From Paraescarpia echinospica (lineage: Eukaryota; Annelida; Polychaeta; Sabellida; Siboglinidae), in NCBI GenBank assembly GCA_020002185.1, contig CM034541.1, positions 46,041,980 to 46,105,979 on the forward strand: a DNA stretch of 64,000 nt, in the 5' to 3' direction. Position 1 is the first letter of the stretch. Every line of letters begins with the position of its first letter. The notes below the pieces were generated by a model that was given only the letters and a program-made list of their open reading frames with translations, was not told the origin of the DNA and ran no database searches. A program made the translations under genes and the position numbers. Of the stretch, positions 23,301 to 35,228 are shown piece by piece.

Positions 23301-23628
23301 TTACGAAATACGCCAAAAAGAATGTGGTTTAACAACACTAGAGACCAGGAGATTGAGAGGAGATCACATAGAAGTGTTTAAAATATTGAATGGTTATGAA
23401 AATATTGATAGAAACATTTTTTTCTCAGTTAAGAAAAATAGAAGGACCAGAGGACATGAAGCTACATTAGTAAAGGAGCAGTGTAGATTAGATATAAGAA
23501 AGTTCTCATTCTCACAAAGGACTGTAAATGAATGGAACAGATTATCTCCTGATTGTGTTGGTGCTAGTAGCGTGAATATGTTTAAAAATAAAATCGACAC
23601 ACACCTTAAAAAGGCGGGATACATGTAG
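23301..23628 (+). pseudogene. LINE reverse transcriptase C-terminus (5' part in gap)
   Basis: An uninterrupted frame reads CGLTTLETRRLRGDHIEVFK, then ILNGYENIDRNIFF, FSQRTVNEWNRLSPDCV and FKNKIDTHLKKAGYM, then TAG. This is the standard C-terminal block of LINE RTs of the Jockey/CR1 type. The upstream part is lost in the gap, so I cannot tell whether this copy is intact. A short 3' UTR follows to about 23756. Confidence 0.8.
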
Positions 23629-23756
23629 ATAAAAAGTATTGGACTCTCGATAAGCCAAAAGGCTTCCTTGTCCACCTGCCATCCAGAGTAATTTTCTGGA
23701 TGGCAATCTTGTTAAATATAGGAGATACTTTTGAAGTTGTCTGGTTCCCACGGTTC

Positions 23757-24260
23757 TCACAGCAACGTGGGACAAAGTATAACCGATTCAGTGAACAGTG
23801 TGCTAATAGTTACCACTTCTAGCTGATTCCATGTTACGTTCCTCACCGTAACGTGGGACCAACTATAATTGACTCAGTGAACCGTGGGCTAATATTTACC
23901 AATTCTGGCTGATTCCATGTTACATTCCTCACCGCAACGTGGGACCAAGTATAACTCATACAGTGAACCGTGTACTTAATAGTTACCACTTCTGGCTGAT
24001 CTCATGTTACGTTCCTCACCGCAACGTGGGACCAAGTATAACTGATTCAGTGAAGCGGTTGCTAATAGTTACCAATTCTGGCTTATTCCATGTTGCATTC
24101 CTCACCGCAACGTGCGACCAAGTATAACTGATACAGTGAACCGTGTGCTAATAGTTACCACTTCTGGCTGATCCCATGTTACGTTCCTCACCGCAACGTG
24201 CGACCAAGTATAACTGATTCAGTGAAGCGTGTAATAATAGTTACCACGTCTGACTGATCC
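23757..24260. repeat. 86-bp minisatellite, about 6 copies
   Basis: The unit starts near ccatgttacgttcctcaccg and runs through gtgggaccaagtataac and gctaatagttaccac. Unit starts fall near 23822, 23909, 23995, 24082 and 24168. It lies right after the LINE tail. Confidence 0.9.
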
Positions 24261-25399
24261 TCGCTTTTAAAGGGACATAGTCTCTTCATCTATCCGTAAT
24301 TAATGGGCGTAGTAATTCTAACTGGAAGACTACTATGTTGACCCTGGGAAAGTGAGCATCGTTGAACATCAAAAGGGTATAGTATTTAACTTAGCCAGAC
24401 TCGGCCGTATTGCCAGTAAAGCTTGTTTTGAAACTGGATGTTATGTTTACTATTTGAACGCGCACCCGTGGTTGTGCCTTCAAATTGCGCCCGTTGTTAC
24501 GGGCTTTTAACTTACGGGCTTACTAAACACAAGTTGGCGGGAAGTATGCCTTCAACATAGTTAGCATAGTAGTAAGAACATCATATTCATTAATACATGA
24601 AAACCTAGGAAGAGACTACGTCCTTTTAAAAACGCTGCCTGACGTTAAGTTATACCTGGTCAAGTAGTCCATTCCCTGCTCCCAGGAAGGGGGCTGGGAA
24701 TGTCGCCCATATGCCCGCCGTTGCCGTGGCTCCTGACACCGTTCGTCCCCCGCCATCGTACGCATTCAGAGCATCTACAAGTGACCCGAAGGGAATCAGT
24801 TAATACCTCCGAGACGGAAGCATACAAGTCAATCACAAAAGGCACCCGCCGGGACGTGTACTACCAGCAGAGGCCAAGTTTTAGTTCTGTATAATCTGTA
24901 GTGACACTACTATATAGAGCCAACTAATGGCTGTCTCATCTGCCATATGTTGAGTTTTGAAATCCAGGATAATTATAAGCTCACTAAAACTCACTAAAAC
25001 TCGAAAAGAATCCTGCATGAAATGTGTGCATTGCTGTAAAGGCTCTTTTACACGAGGTCTATAATTATGTGTGCAATCGTTTTGAGATGGTTTTCCGATT
25101 TTTGCTGCAATCCGCATCAGTTGTTCGTCTTCTTTTCCATGACTATCCAGGGTGAGGGTGGTCTCAATACTGCTCTCCGATTTCTTATTTGTTTTCCGCC
25201 TCACTGTTCTTGCTCTGCTATCTCCACCAGTTGCCCATTTCATCCATCGTTAGCTCTCATTCTCCTCTCCGAATCCCTCCAAATATCTCTTTATACTGTG
25301 CCTTCATCTCATCTCGTTTTCGACTCCTTTTTCCTTCCACTCTCGAGACATCTTCCTCTCTTGATATCTGATTTATTTGCTAGCTGCTCCCTCTCTTGA
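24261..25399. other. No gene seen
   Basis: Searched on the minus strand for aquaglyceroporin exons 4-6 (expected here if intron 3 is short); none found. Confidence 0.5.
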
Positions 25400-25933
25400 G
25401 GCTCACTAAAAACTTCCAACTACACACCCTTGAGGCTCACTCATAACCTTCAATTACACCCCGTTGAGGCTCACTCATAACCTCTAACTACACCCCCTTG
25501 AGGCACACTCATAACCTTCAACTACACCCCTTGAGGCTCACTCATAACCTTCAACTACACCCCCTTGAGGCTCACTCATAACCTTCAACTACACCCCCTT
25601 GAGGCTCACTCATAACCTTCAACTACACCCCCTTGAGGCTCACTCACAACCTTTAACTACACCCCCTTGAGGCTCACTCACAACCTTCAACTACACCCCT
25701 TGAGGCTCACTCATAACCTTCAACTACACCCCCTTGAGGCTCACTCACAACCTTCAACTACACCCCCTTAAGGCTCACTCATAACCTTCAACTACACCCC
25801 GTTGAGGCTCACTCATAACCTTCAACTACACCCCCTTGAGGCTCACTCATAACCTTCAACTACACCACCTTGAGGCTCACTCATAACCTTCAACTCCCTT
25901 TGAGGCTCACTCACAACCTTCAACTACACCCCC
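25400..25933. repeat. 34-bp minisatellite, about 16 copies
   Basis: The unit is aggctcactcataaccttca followed by actacacccccttg. One or two-base indels in the C run and a shorter copy near 25893 break the phase. Confidence 0.95.
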
Positions 25934-26235
25934 ACAACAAATTCCGGAGACTCCTGGCTGGTAAACTAACCTTAGCCCATTTTGCTTAACCTCCAGGCCA
26001 CTGAGAGCCACTAATAAAGCATCTTGTTTCCAAATGCACATTAACCAGAATCTATGCCAACTTGTTTGTGCTACAACACAATGTAAAAAATCGGATAGTT
26101 GTTTTGTTTAAGACATATATGGTATGTAACACTCTCACCGAATTATGCTGCTACGTAATATTGGTATGAATCGTATACGCTTTGTCTGTTACTGTGTCTC
26201 AATTATTGGTGTTCATAGAAGTCATTATTACTTGC

Positions 26236-26373
26236 CATAGTAAACCGCATAGAGGAGAGCTGAAGCGAGAAATGCCCCCACGTACTGTCCCAACATGTAG
26301 AACGGAAGCTTACGCCATGATATTTTACCCAAGATGCTCATGGCGAGTGACACGGCAGGGTTGAGATGGCCGC
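26236..26373 (-). CDS. Aquaglyceroporin exon 3 (first NPA box)
   Basis: Minus-strand exon of 138 nt, phase 1 in and phase 1 out. It encodes GGHLNPAVSLAMSILG (loop B with the first NPA motif), then WRKLPFYMLGQYVGAFL and LLYAVYY, which are transmembrane segment 3 and its flanks in glycerol-permeable aquaporins. The acceptor is good (gtttgttttag). The donor reads tatg|gcaagt, so a GC-AG intron is likely; read through, the frame stops at TAA almost at once. It follows exon 2 after 1.36 kb with matching phase. Later exons, including the NPARD half, are not seen. Confidence 0.85.
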
Positions 26374-26446
26374 CTAAAACAAACACAACTCCGTCAAAAC
26401 AACGACCTATTATTAACACACTATAAAGTAACTATCTTATACGAAT

Positions 26447-26525
26447 GATATGTATGTGTGTATGTATGTATGTATGTATGTTTGTATATATGTATGTATG
26501 TATGTACGTATGTATGTATGTTTAT
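26447..26525. repeat. (GTAT)n microsatellite
   Basis: Imperfect tatg/tgta repeats just upstream (in transcription) of aquaporin exon 3, within intron 2. Confidence 0.85.
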
Positions 26526-26827
26526 AAGTGTGTATGTATTTGTGTGTGTTTGATTGTTTGTTTGTTTGAATGTGCGTGCATGCATGCGTCCGTGTGCGTG
26601 TGCATGTGTGTGGTGTAAGTATGTATGTGTGTGCGATTGTTTGCGTGTGCGTACACGTGTATGTGTGTTCGCGTATGCATACATATACCAACGGGGACGA
26701 ATAAGAGGATGGGGGTAGGTGTGCAAGTGCAATTGCATGCATGTGGGCTGGTGCTCGTATTTGTTTGGAAACGTGTTTACTGCACACTGCAGATGTGATT
26801 CTCCCTCGCCAAGTTCTTACTTTGTTT

Positions 26828-27240
26828 TGTGGTGGTAGTGGTTGCGGTAGTGGTTGTATTGCAAGTGGTAGTGGTGGTGGTGGTGGTTGAGGTGGTTGTG
26901 CTGGTGGTTGAGGTGTTGGTGCCTGTTGTTGTTGTTGTTGTTGTTGTTGTGGTGGTGGTGGTGATGCCGGTGGTAGTGGTGGTGGTGGTGATGCCGGTGG
27001 TGGTGGTGGTGGTGGTGGTGGTGGTTATAGTGCAAGTGATGGTGGTGGTGATGGTTGTGTTGCAGGTGGTAATGGTGGTGATGGTGGTGGTGGTGTTGAT
27101 GGTGGTGCAGGTGGTTGTGGTGCAGGTGGTGCAGGTGGTTGTAGTGCAGGTGGTTGTGGTGGCGCTGGTGGTGGAGGTGATGGTGTAGTGGTGGTGGTTG
27201 TGGCGGTCAACAATCGTCGTCATCCTTGTCGTGTTCTTGG
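26828..27240. repeat. GTG/GTT trinucleotide-rich tract
   Basis: Low-complexity ggtggt/gttgtt repeats open on both strands (poly-Val or poly-Thr and His readings). It is intronic to the aquaporin gene and not considered coding. Confidence 0.85.
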
Positions 27241-27735
27241 TGAAGAAGGTGGTTATTATTCAGGTGGAAGAGTTATTGGCGATGATTCAGATGATGGTGA
27301 AGAATGTTTTCATTGTGGTGTATTTTAAATGTATAACTGATTGTGTTGTTCCATCTAGTCTAGTCTAGAAGTTGGCCGCAGGGTGGCGACACCGCTGTGG
27401 TATGATAACATTTAGTGGCAGGAAGAATGGGGTGTGTGCTGATGGTTTTGTTTTGCCGCCCCGCCGCCTATTACTCGGGGAAGGGCAGAAAACAATATAC
27501 AATATGTTGCCACCAAAATACACATTAATCCTCGATTTCCACCCAACATTGACGCTCGCCACAAAAACAAATATTCACGTTCACGTTAACAGCGGGGAGG
27601 GGGCAGAACCACATGTCTGTCTCGTGGTGAAATTCCAGGGGCAGCTGCCCCTCCTGCCCCCTTACCGCGCCTATGGTGATGACACTTAGGGACAGACTAA
27701 ACGGTATCATCACAGTTCATGTGTTAGAAACTCAC

Positions 27736-27862
27736 CACTAACGCCGCCCGCGGCGTAGATTCCAATGGTCAAGCCGATGCCGCTTGCAATGTTGACGGAC
27801 AGAAAGTTGCCAAAAGCGTTCTTTCCCAGAACGCATTGCGCAACAGACGCATCGATGAACAA
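27736..27862 (-). CDS. Aquaglyceroporin exon 2
   Basis: Minus-strand exon of 127 nt between a good acceptor (tttgttgctcag) and donor (gttagtg|gtgagt), phase 0 in and phase 1 out. The product reads DASVAQCVLGKNAFGNFLSV, then NIASGIGLTIGIYAAGGVSG. This aligns with the loop A and second-helix region of AQP3/7/9-type proteins (GSVAQ, then AGQVSGAHLNPAV in the family). The join to exon 3 gives GGVSGGHLNPAV, exactly the expected order. The 127/138-nt exon sizes also fit aquaglyceroporin genes as I recall them. Confidence 0.9.
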
Positions 27863-27919
27863 CTGAGCAACAAAGTACAAATTCACCCACAAGTATATCG
27901 AGTTTAATTATGTCAGTCG

Positions 27920-28132
27920 ATCTGTGGGTCGATGGGTGGTTGGGTTGTTGGGTTGATTGGTTGGTTGGTAGGGGGTGGGTTGGTGGGTGTGTCAGTCCGT
28001 CGATTCGAATTAAACAATATTTGTTCAATAAATCAAAACATATCGAATATATTTCGATACCATACACACACACACACGCACACGCACGCGCACACGAACA
28101 CGCACACGCACGCACACACACATATATATATA
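27920..28132. repeat. Simple repeats: GGTTG-rich, then (AC)n and (AT)n
   Basis: ggttggttg-type repeats at 27920-27990 and acacgc/ac repeats at 28068-28122, ending in a short AT run. Intronic to the aquaporin gene. Confidence 0.8.
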
Positions 28133-28611
28133 TAAATTCAGAGGTGCTTAAAAAAACAAAATAAAGTAAAATACGTTACAATATTATATAATATAATATT
28201 ACAATACACGTAATGAAGATAATTCCAGAATGAGAGAAGTACTCGCCGGCTGAACCGTTCACGGTCAACAGTAGGAACAACAACGAGAGATTCGATGGTC
28301 GAACGAAGACAGCGATATGGAACGTGGACAGATATACGGTCAGCAAGGTAGCGTGGATAATGATGAGCAAAGCTATAACTAAAGTAGACTTACATATTTG
28401 CGCTAAGCTAGTTACTAAACCGAACGTCTGATCAAGTTATTTACCATCATTTGATTGACACAATAAGAAGAACAAAACTACGAAGACGAACACGTATTTT
28501 TCACGTAGATCCTCGTAAACCCGTGGACAGATTCGTATTGAAACGCACATTTAACTCGTCAATATATGAAGCTAACGCAGCGCTATATAACATCGTGCGT
28601 AGTTTTTGACA

Positions 28612-28668
28612 ACATACGTGATAGTGACGTACTGAAGATGCATTTCGCTTGTTTTGTGCACAGAAAAG

Positions 28669-28701
<33 letters not shown>

Positions 28702-28794
28702 AATATATATGTACTTTTATATATATATATATATAAATGTACTTTTATGTGCACAAAACAAGCGAAAATGCATCTTCATTACGCCGCTATCATG

Positions 28795-28799
<5 letters not shown>
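28612..28799. mobile_element. Foldback (MITE-like) element with 60-bp arms
   Basis: The left arm 28612-28672 (acatacgtgatag, then gatgcatttcgcttgttttg, then tgcaca) is the inverted copy of 28738-28799 (tgtgca, then caaaacaagcgaaaatgcatc, then ctatcatgtatgt). Only a few mismatches are visible. The centre is AT microsatellite and more AT follows at 28799-28830. No ORF. Confidence 0.85.
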
Positions 28800-28829
<30 letters not shown>

Positions 28830-28830
28830 C

Positions 28831-29529
28831 ATGTATATATAATATGATATTAATACGCTAACTAGGAGGCACTCAAAGTGTATCTCCTCCCAGGTGCCAA
28901 GGTTAACTCGCCCGTTTCTATGTTAATTCGCGACTAAATTCGGACAATTGACCTCTGTTTTACCATTTTACGATCGATTTTAAAGTGATATACTTTTAGT
29001 GGACAAAGTGAATGACCTGCAATTATCCAGGGGCGCCTCATTGGAGTTACGTTCGCTTTATCAAGTTATAATTGGCGACGACATAAAATGCGTGGTCAAA
29101 GCTAACGAATTTAAGAAGAAAATGCTGTTAATGGTTCTAATTTGTACTTTGTTTGTTGCACCGCATGTTGGTGTACAAATGCATACCGCGACGAGTCAAC
29201 GTGTGGTTTACAATGTTACATCTACACAAATATTCTTGCTGTAGTTATGTGACATAGCAATGTTACGCTGGGGTGGCAGCGATATAGCGTAGGCATGCGG
29301 CGCATCAGTTAACTGTATAACGGCCACACCCTTCAGACGGCCTAAAACTGTCCCTCAACGTGTAAGCGTAGTGCTGCTAAATTCAACTAAGGGCACTTGC
29401 ACAAAACCGTCTGATAGTGTTCAACGTTGTCGAATCTAATCGCCAGCAAGTGGTTTCTTATCGTTATATCCATTGATTTGGACACATCAAAGCGGTTATC
29501 ACCTCACCCCTGGCACAGCTGTTTTATTT
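28831..29529. other. No gene seen
   Basis: The short ORF at 28999-29244 has a hydrophobic middle but no recognisable family and no supporting signals. Confidence 0.4.
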
Positions 29530-29945
29530 CCGACACCGACTAGTCTTCTCACGTTTGAAATAATCCGCGACAAATATTCGTAATATTTATTTTTATTGAT
29601 ATATTCATATTTAGGCCTGTGTGTGTGTGTGTGTGTTTGTTTGTGTATGAGTGTATGTGTGCGTGTGTGTGCGTGTGTGTGTATGTGTGTGTGCGTGCGT
29701 GTGTTTGTGTGCGTGTAGAGGACGCTGTCGTGGCGACCTTGATTGTCTGCATTTGCCTCTGTGTTGTTTATCGGTTTTCGTCAGTTTTCATTCAAGGACG
29801 TTATATCTGTTCGTCGAGAAGTAGTATGAAGATGTGCGGCAGAACAATCACAGTTTTGGCAGTTTTATGGACCATTTTACTCGTTGTGTGTGTGAGTGGT
29901 GAGCCGATTTGGCATATTGCAGATTCAAAACTAATTCACGTTGTA
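29530..29945 (+). repeat. Peptide-gene repeat unit, copy 2
   Basis: Starts with ccgactagtcttctcacg, runs through aataatccgcgacaaatatt and a (TG)n tract (29613-29720), then the leader and ORF. The same order is seen in copy 3 (62960-63160 and 63898-64000). Confidence 0.8.
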
Positions 29946-29966
29946 CGGGAATTAGTTGGAGCATAA
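29826..29966 (+). CDS. Putative secreted peptide, 46 aa, intact copy
   Basis: The ATG at 29826 opens 46 codons ending at TAA 29964-29966. Residues 1-6 are polar and basic; residues 7-24 form a hydrophobic core (ITVLAVLWTILLVVCVSG) with a plausible signal-peptidase site after VSG. The remaining 22 residues (EPIWHIADSKLIHVV and a short tail) are Cys-free and could form an amphipathic helix. A gtgagtgg at the end of the core could also act as a splice donor, making this a first exon. Two other copies are broken, yet this one is open and keeps the signal-like region. The family is not recognised; a secreted effector, host-defence peptide or hormone precursor are all possible. Confidence 0.45.
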   Translation: MKMCGRTITVLAVLWTILLVVCVSGEPIWHIADSKLIHVVRELVGA

Positions 29967-30847
29967 ATTCCTTGTAATTACTTTTACATGAATTATTATA
30001 ATTATTATACAAGAACTTATATTTAATAAGTATATCGTTGCAACTGATCCAGATAGATATAGAAGTTGCTTTGGTGTCTTAAAATTTGAACTAGGATGCA
30101 GGCCGTTCCCCATAGTTTACCTGAGGTCATTCCCAAGATAGCTAGGCCGGAGAAGCATAGCCTAGTTGCTTGAGTAGTTGGGAGATGCATTAGTTATCAG
30201 ATAAGATACCATGCGGGGACATTGACCAGGTAGTGCAGGTAAACAACTTCCAAGCGCTCCTTATTAAGATGTGCAGAGCGCACTAACCAATAACCTGATC
30301 ATCCATTATTCTTACATTTTGACCTGCCATTGGCGAATCATTCGATGATGGCGGCAGGCAGGGTGGTGGCGGGTGGTGGTGGTGGTGGCAGCAGCGGTGG
30401 TGGCAGGCAGTGGTGGTGGCAGCAGGTGGCAGCGGGTGGTGGCAGGCGGCGCAGGCGGCAGGCGGTGGCGCAGAATCCGGATCCACGTACCGACCGAGGA
30501 TCCGATATCGCTTTATAAACCAAGCGACATCACGTATGGTTCCCACGGAGGATCAATATTGATCGTAGGCCTACTGATCTGTATCGTGCTAACTGTCTCT
30601 ATTAGAGTACTTGAAACGAACAATGGAAAATTATCTGCGATGATTGAGTAATTAGAATCTTCCTCTGTGAGTATCTGATTTCTGTTAGACAGTGACACAT
30701 TGGCTGAACTGAATAGGTCGATGTCTATATTGTCTAGGAAATCAATACAGAATAAGAACGTTGCGAAACGTGCCCATATTAGAATACCGTTGTACAATCT
30801 GAATATTCAGATGCAATAAAGGGAAATAACAGTAGACCAGGCATTCT
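29967..30847. other. No gene seen; GGT-rich low-complexity tract
   Basis: A ggtggt/ggcagc tract at about 30360-30470 makes spurious ORFs on both strands. The rest is spacer. Confidence 0.5.
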
Positions 30848-31223
30848 ATAACGTGACGCGCTGTTGGCCTTGCGACCCAGTGTCACTGACAATCTTTCTG
30901 GTCCATTCCTGGATTTAAATGACTTTACAGTGCTCTCTGACAATAACGATAGAAATCCCCCGCAACGCAAGCGGGGCAAGAAAGGCGGCATACGTCAGAG
31001 ACTGAAGTAAAAGAAGGTGCACAAACCTCCCTTGTCTTCTATCATGCTGGCTAATGTCCGACCATTATGTTCGAAAATAGATGAACTTCAGGCCAATGTT
31101 GTGCTATAGTAGGTCTATAAAAAAGCTTGTTGTTTTATATGTGTGACTGAAACCTGGTTAGATGAAACTTTACCTGACAATGAACTACACGTTGACGGCT
31201 TTGGTATCCTAATGAGATTGGAC
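30848..31223 (+). mobile_element. LINE B, 5' part
   Basis: 30848-30957 matches 4584-4692 of LINE A. The endonuclease start follows (MLANVRPLCSKIDELQ at 31044, then VTETWLDETLPDNE and DGFGILMRLD) and breaks at 31223. The next expected residues appear at 40379. Confidence 0.8.
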
Positions 31224-31335
31224 CCCCAGCCAGCACCCTCGGCCCGAGGGTGGATCTGAGCGGCTGACAGGCGGCACCTCTCGACACACGACAGCCGCCT
31301 GCCAGCCATTCCCCGGCCGCTGGTGCCTCAGGGGC
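31224..31335. repeat. Hairpin repeat with cctcggcccg motif, copy 2
   Basis: Reads cagccagcaccctcggcccg, then ggatctgagcggctgacagg, with inverted arms ggctgacaggcggc and gccgcctgccagcc. It is closely related to 1265-1375. It abuts the break in LINE B. Confidence 0.6.
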
Positions 31336-34045
31336 AGCTTCTATTAATCATTTTTTATTGTGCATCAAAAGCATTAATGTTTCCCGGTTGGTACCTCATG
31401 TAATCTATATATAAATAAGTGATGCGTGCGTGCGGTGTAGGGGTGGCGGTGATTACCTTCCGGTTCCGCTTGCTTTCTGCGGTTTCTCTTCATGTTGACA
31501 TTTAACAATTTGACATCTACATCTATAATTTACGACACACTCACATTTTAGAATTATGTCTCGGACTGACTAATAAAAGAATAATCGAAGATAGTAGAAT
31601 AATACACAAAATAATGTGGAGTACTACTTATATGTAATATTAAATTAATATAAAATTCCGAGTAAGCTTTAGTTATTTATTCGTAAAGCATGTAGTAGAA
31701 TGTGCAGCAGAATAACCTGATGACTGTCCCCGTGATTGTGCCTGTGGCCGTGGCAGTGCTGTGTATTCCTGTTTGTGAGTGCGACACAGACAGTGTGAAT
31801 GTGTGACGGATGAAGTACTTAAGCTAAGCGCCTCTGTCATTTTATGGCACAGAGGCCACATAATTTCTGCCATTTATTTTTACGTCGTATAAAAACAATT
31901 CCTGCTTTCTCATCAAAATTTTGTAAACAAGTCACTGAAGGATGCCTTTTTTGTAAATGTGTGTACATTGATCCTGATGGAGGTATTAACCTATAGACTA
32001 TCAAAGCCACTCATCGTCAACAATCAACAACTTAAGATGTCTACTGAGTGTTTTCCTTACAAGACATAACATTCCTTTGGCCTGGTGTAAAATACAGTTT
32101 TCACTTATTGTGCACAATTTAATGCACGCATATTTAATTACAAGATAATTACATTTAAAAATTCGTTTTATAGCACCTATTTTCAAATCCGCGTGCTGAC
32201 GAGAAACCGGGAATTATTTTATAAAAGTAAAGTAAAATAATTTTATGTGGTCTTATTGTGAGACAAAATATGTTTAGTATTTTACATATTCCGTAGATGC
32301 TAGGCATTGTACAATGCGCTCCCTTCATCGAAGAAATTAAATATGTGTACGTTAATATTCCATATGCTGTCAGAAAGACTGACATGGCAACATTGCCACT
32401 GACTACGGCATCAAGAGAACTTTCGGAAGCACTTCAAGACAGCAGACGGGAATGATGTTAGACAGCTCTGGATGGAGAATGCAGCTGGATGTAGCAGAAC
32501 ATAATTTATGGACAGTACTAATTAAGCTCCCTTTTCATAGAATATTTGAATTGTCATGTCCAACAGGAATCAATGGACATTAATTGTAACGTTGCTTTTT
32601 ATTTATTTGTATTAAATTATTTGTTTGTTATATGCATTGAAGTTGTTTATGTATTTAATTTTGGTTTATAATTTTGGATGGGGATACTCAACACATATTC
32701 TCTTTTTGAAGAGCAGTTTTACATTTGTTATGTTCCTTAATGAGATATTACGGTATTACTTTTATTGTTTGAACTTTCAAGGTCCAGTTAATCCCAAGAC
32801 ATTAACGATTGTACATCTAGTATTTTATAATTAATACTTGGTGCTTACTATTGACCGGCGACCGGCCACTTCTGTGACCACTGCTGAGTGTTGGTCATTG
32901 ACTGACCCGTATCGGTAACACACATCTATCTATCCGATCCGATAGATAGATGCACGCGGTCAATCTTAAGCCTAAGACTAAGACTAAAGGTAAACGGAAG
33001 GGACGCGTCATTGCCTGCACCAGCGCTTCAGAAGCAACGAATGGATCGTTGTGTCGTACCGCACAGGACACTATTACGTTTAACTTACATTAATTATAAA
33101 ATATATATATATATATATAATCTACATTTATACAAGACAGACACTTATCTCACTCACAATATCTGTTAAAAGCCGCAAGGGTTAACAAAAGTATAATTAC
33201 AGAGAATATAAAGTTACAACCCAATATACCTAAGACTACACGTGGCTCTGCTACACTCTACCCGAACCAAGGTTTATCCACGCACGATACTCAACGACAA
33301 AAAGCTTCGAGTTCAGCTCAACTCATATAATTATGATCTTTCCACTTGGGCGCCAAACCTTAGTGACATGACTAATTTATCTAACCCTGCCCTCTGGTGG
33401 GACCATCCCTCAGTACTGCCCTCTTGTGGGACTTTATCCAACTAATTTGTTATGGCTCTACCATAGTTGAATGGAGATATGCGCACCGCAATCATTGCTC
33501 TTATTTAGAACATTGACCCAATCATCGTCACAGTCGTCTACGAAATGAGTCAGGCTATTCTTGCCAGAATGGTTGAAAACGCAAACTTCACAAAACAAAC
33601 CGTTGACTCCATTCTCTAAACAGAGTTCATTGCTAACATGAAACAAGACCTATACAAGACATCCCAGATGGACACTATTGTGCTGCTGCTGACGCCGCGG
33701 AGATGGCCGCTCGAGTCTCATAGCCTGAGACACTCAATGCAAAACTGTAAGAAGATCTAAACGCGATAGAGCAGTACAGTAGACACAACTGCCTATAGTC
33801 CAGGAGTTTTAGGCCAACATACCACCGAACCTTAAAGTCGAAAACAAAAAGCACTTGAGGTAGTGAGCAAATGCTAGTGTCTATGGTGGCGTTTTCAATC
33901 ATGCTCGATCTAATAAACACCACTAAAATATCATAAAGTCATCAAAATATGCATTTATTTTGTTTTCTTTACAATAATCGGGTGACACTAGTCACTTGAA
34001 GAGGATTCTCGAGTCAGCTCGGGACTCGCAGGACCACTGCAGGGG
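31336..34045. other. No gene seen
   Basis: AT-rich spacer. It holds a short palindrome (atctatctatc, then gatagatagat, about 32924-32951) and an (AT)n run at 33098-33118. Confidence 0.5.
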
Positions 34046-34472
34046 CAATTGGTGAACAGACGGTTGCATTCAGCAAACGTGTCCAAGAGATGTTAGATGA
34101 GACTGCTGGAAGGAGCAAAACAGCCAAGCTATGGATGCAGTACATAATGTTGGTCGGTCTACTCAAACTCTCCATATTCTCCATGCGCATCGATAACTTT
34201 GTTTTGCACCAGGCTTGCATATATAGCGGAAATGATTCCAGTATTCAACGTCGCTGGCCACTTCGCTTACGCCAAATGTGCCCGTCTCTATCTTCAGCAA
34301 ATGGGAAATTGGAAACAGGTGATGCCTGAAGCTGAGTTTAAGATGTTTGCTGAGAAGGGAATGTTCGTTGCTCAGAGGCGCATTACCCAAATGCATTCCG
34401 ATATGGTAGTGTGAACTCATCGTCTGATCAGCACCTCTCTCAAAAGCACTGTAATATGTTCACTGACTTCTT

Positions 34473-35228
34473 CGCTGCTCATCCACCCTTCCCATCTGAC
34501 AACAACACTCTCATCGACATATCAACAGGAGTAGTCGCTGCTCATCCACCTTTCCCACCTGACAACAGCACTCTCATCGACATATCAACAGGAGTAGTCG
34601 CTGCTCATCCACCCTTCCCATCTGACAACAGCACTCTCATCGACATATCAACAGGAGTAGTCGCTGCTCATCCACCCTTCCCATCTGACAACAGCACTCT
34701 CATCGACATATCAACATGAGTAGTCGCTGCTCATCCACCCTACCCATCTGACAACAGCACTCTCATCGACATATCAACATGAGTAGTCGCTGCTCATCCA
34801 CCCTTCCCATCTGACAACAGCACTCTCATCGACATATCAACATGAGTAGTCGCTGCTCATCCACCCTTCCCATCTGACAACAGCACTCTCATCGACATAT
34901 CAACAGCAGTAGTCGCTGCTCATCCACCTTTCCCATCTGACAACAGCACTCTCATCGACATATCAACAGCAGTAGTCGCTGCTCATCCACCTTTCCCACC
35001 TGACAACAGCACTCTCATCGACATATCAACAGCAGTAGTCGCTGCTCATCCACCTTTCCCTTCTGACAACAGCACTCTCACCGACATATCAACAGGATTA
35101 GTCGCTGCTCATCCACCTTTCCCATCTGACAACAGCATTCTCATCGACATATCAACAGGAGTAGTCGCTGCTCATCCACCTTTTCCATCTGACAACAGCA
35201 CTCTCATCGACATATCAACAGCAGTAGT
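34473..35228 (+). repeat. 63-bp coding minisatellite, 12 copies
   Basis: Each unit encodes 21 residues (AAHPPFPSDNSTLIDISTGV plus V). The family normally has one such block, so it has expanded within the gene. Three consecutive units share GGA to TGA (34717, 34780, 34843), so a nonsense codon was spread by unit duplication. Confidence 0.9.

Noticed and set aside
26777..27223. Thr-, Val- or His-rich ORFs
   Set aside because: Low-complexity GTG/GTT DNA inside an intron.
28999..29244. 81-codon ORF with a hydrophobic middle as a secreted protein gene
   Set aside because: The hydrophobic stretch is internal, there is no second copy and no supporting signal.
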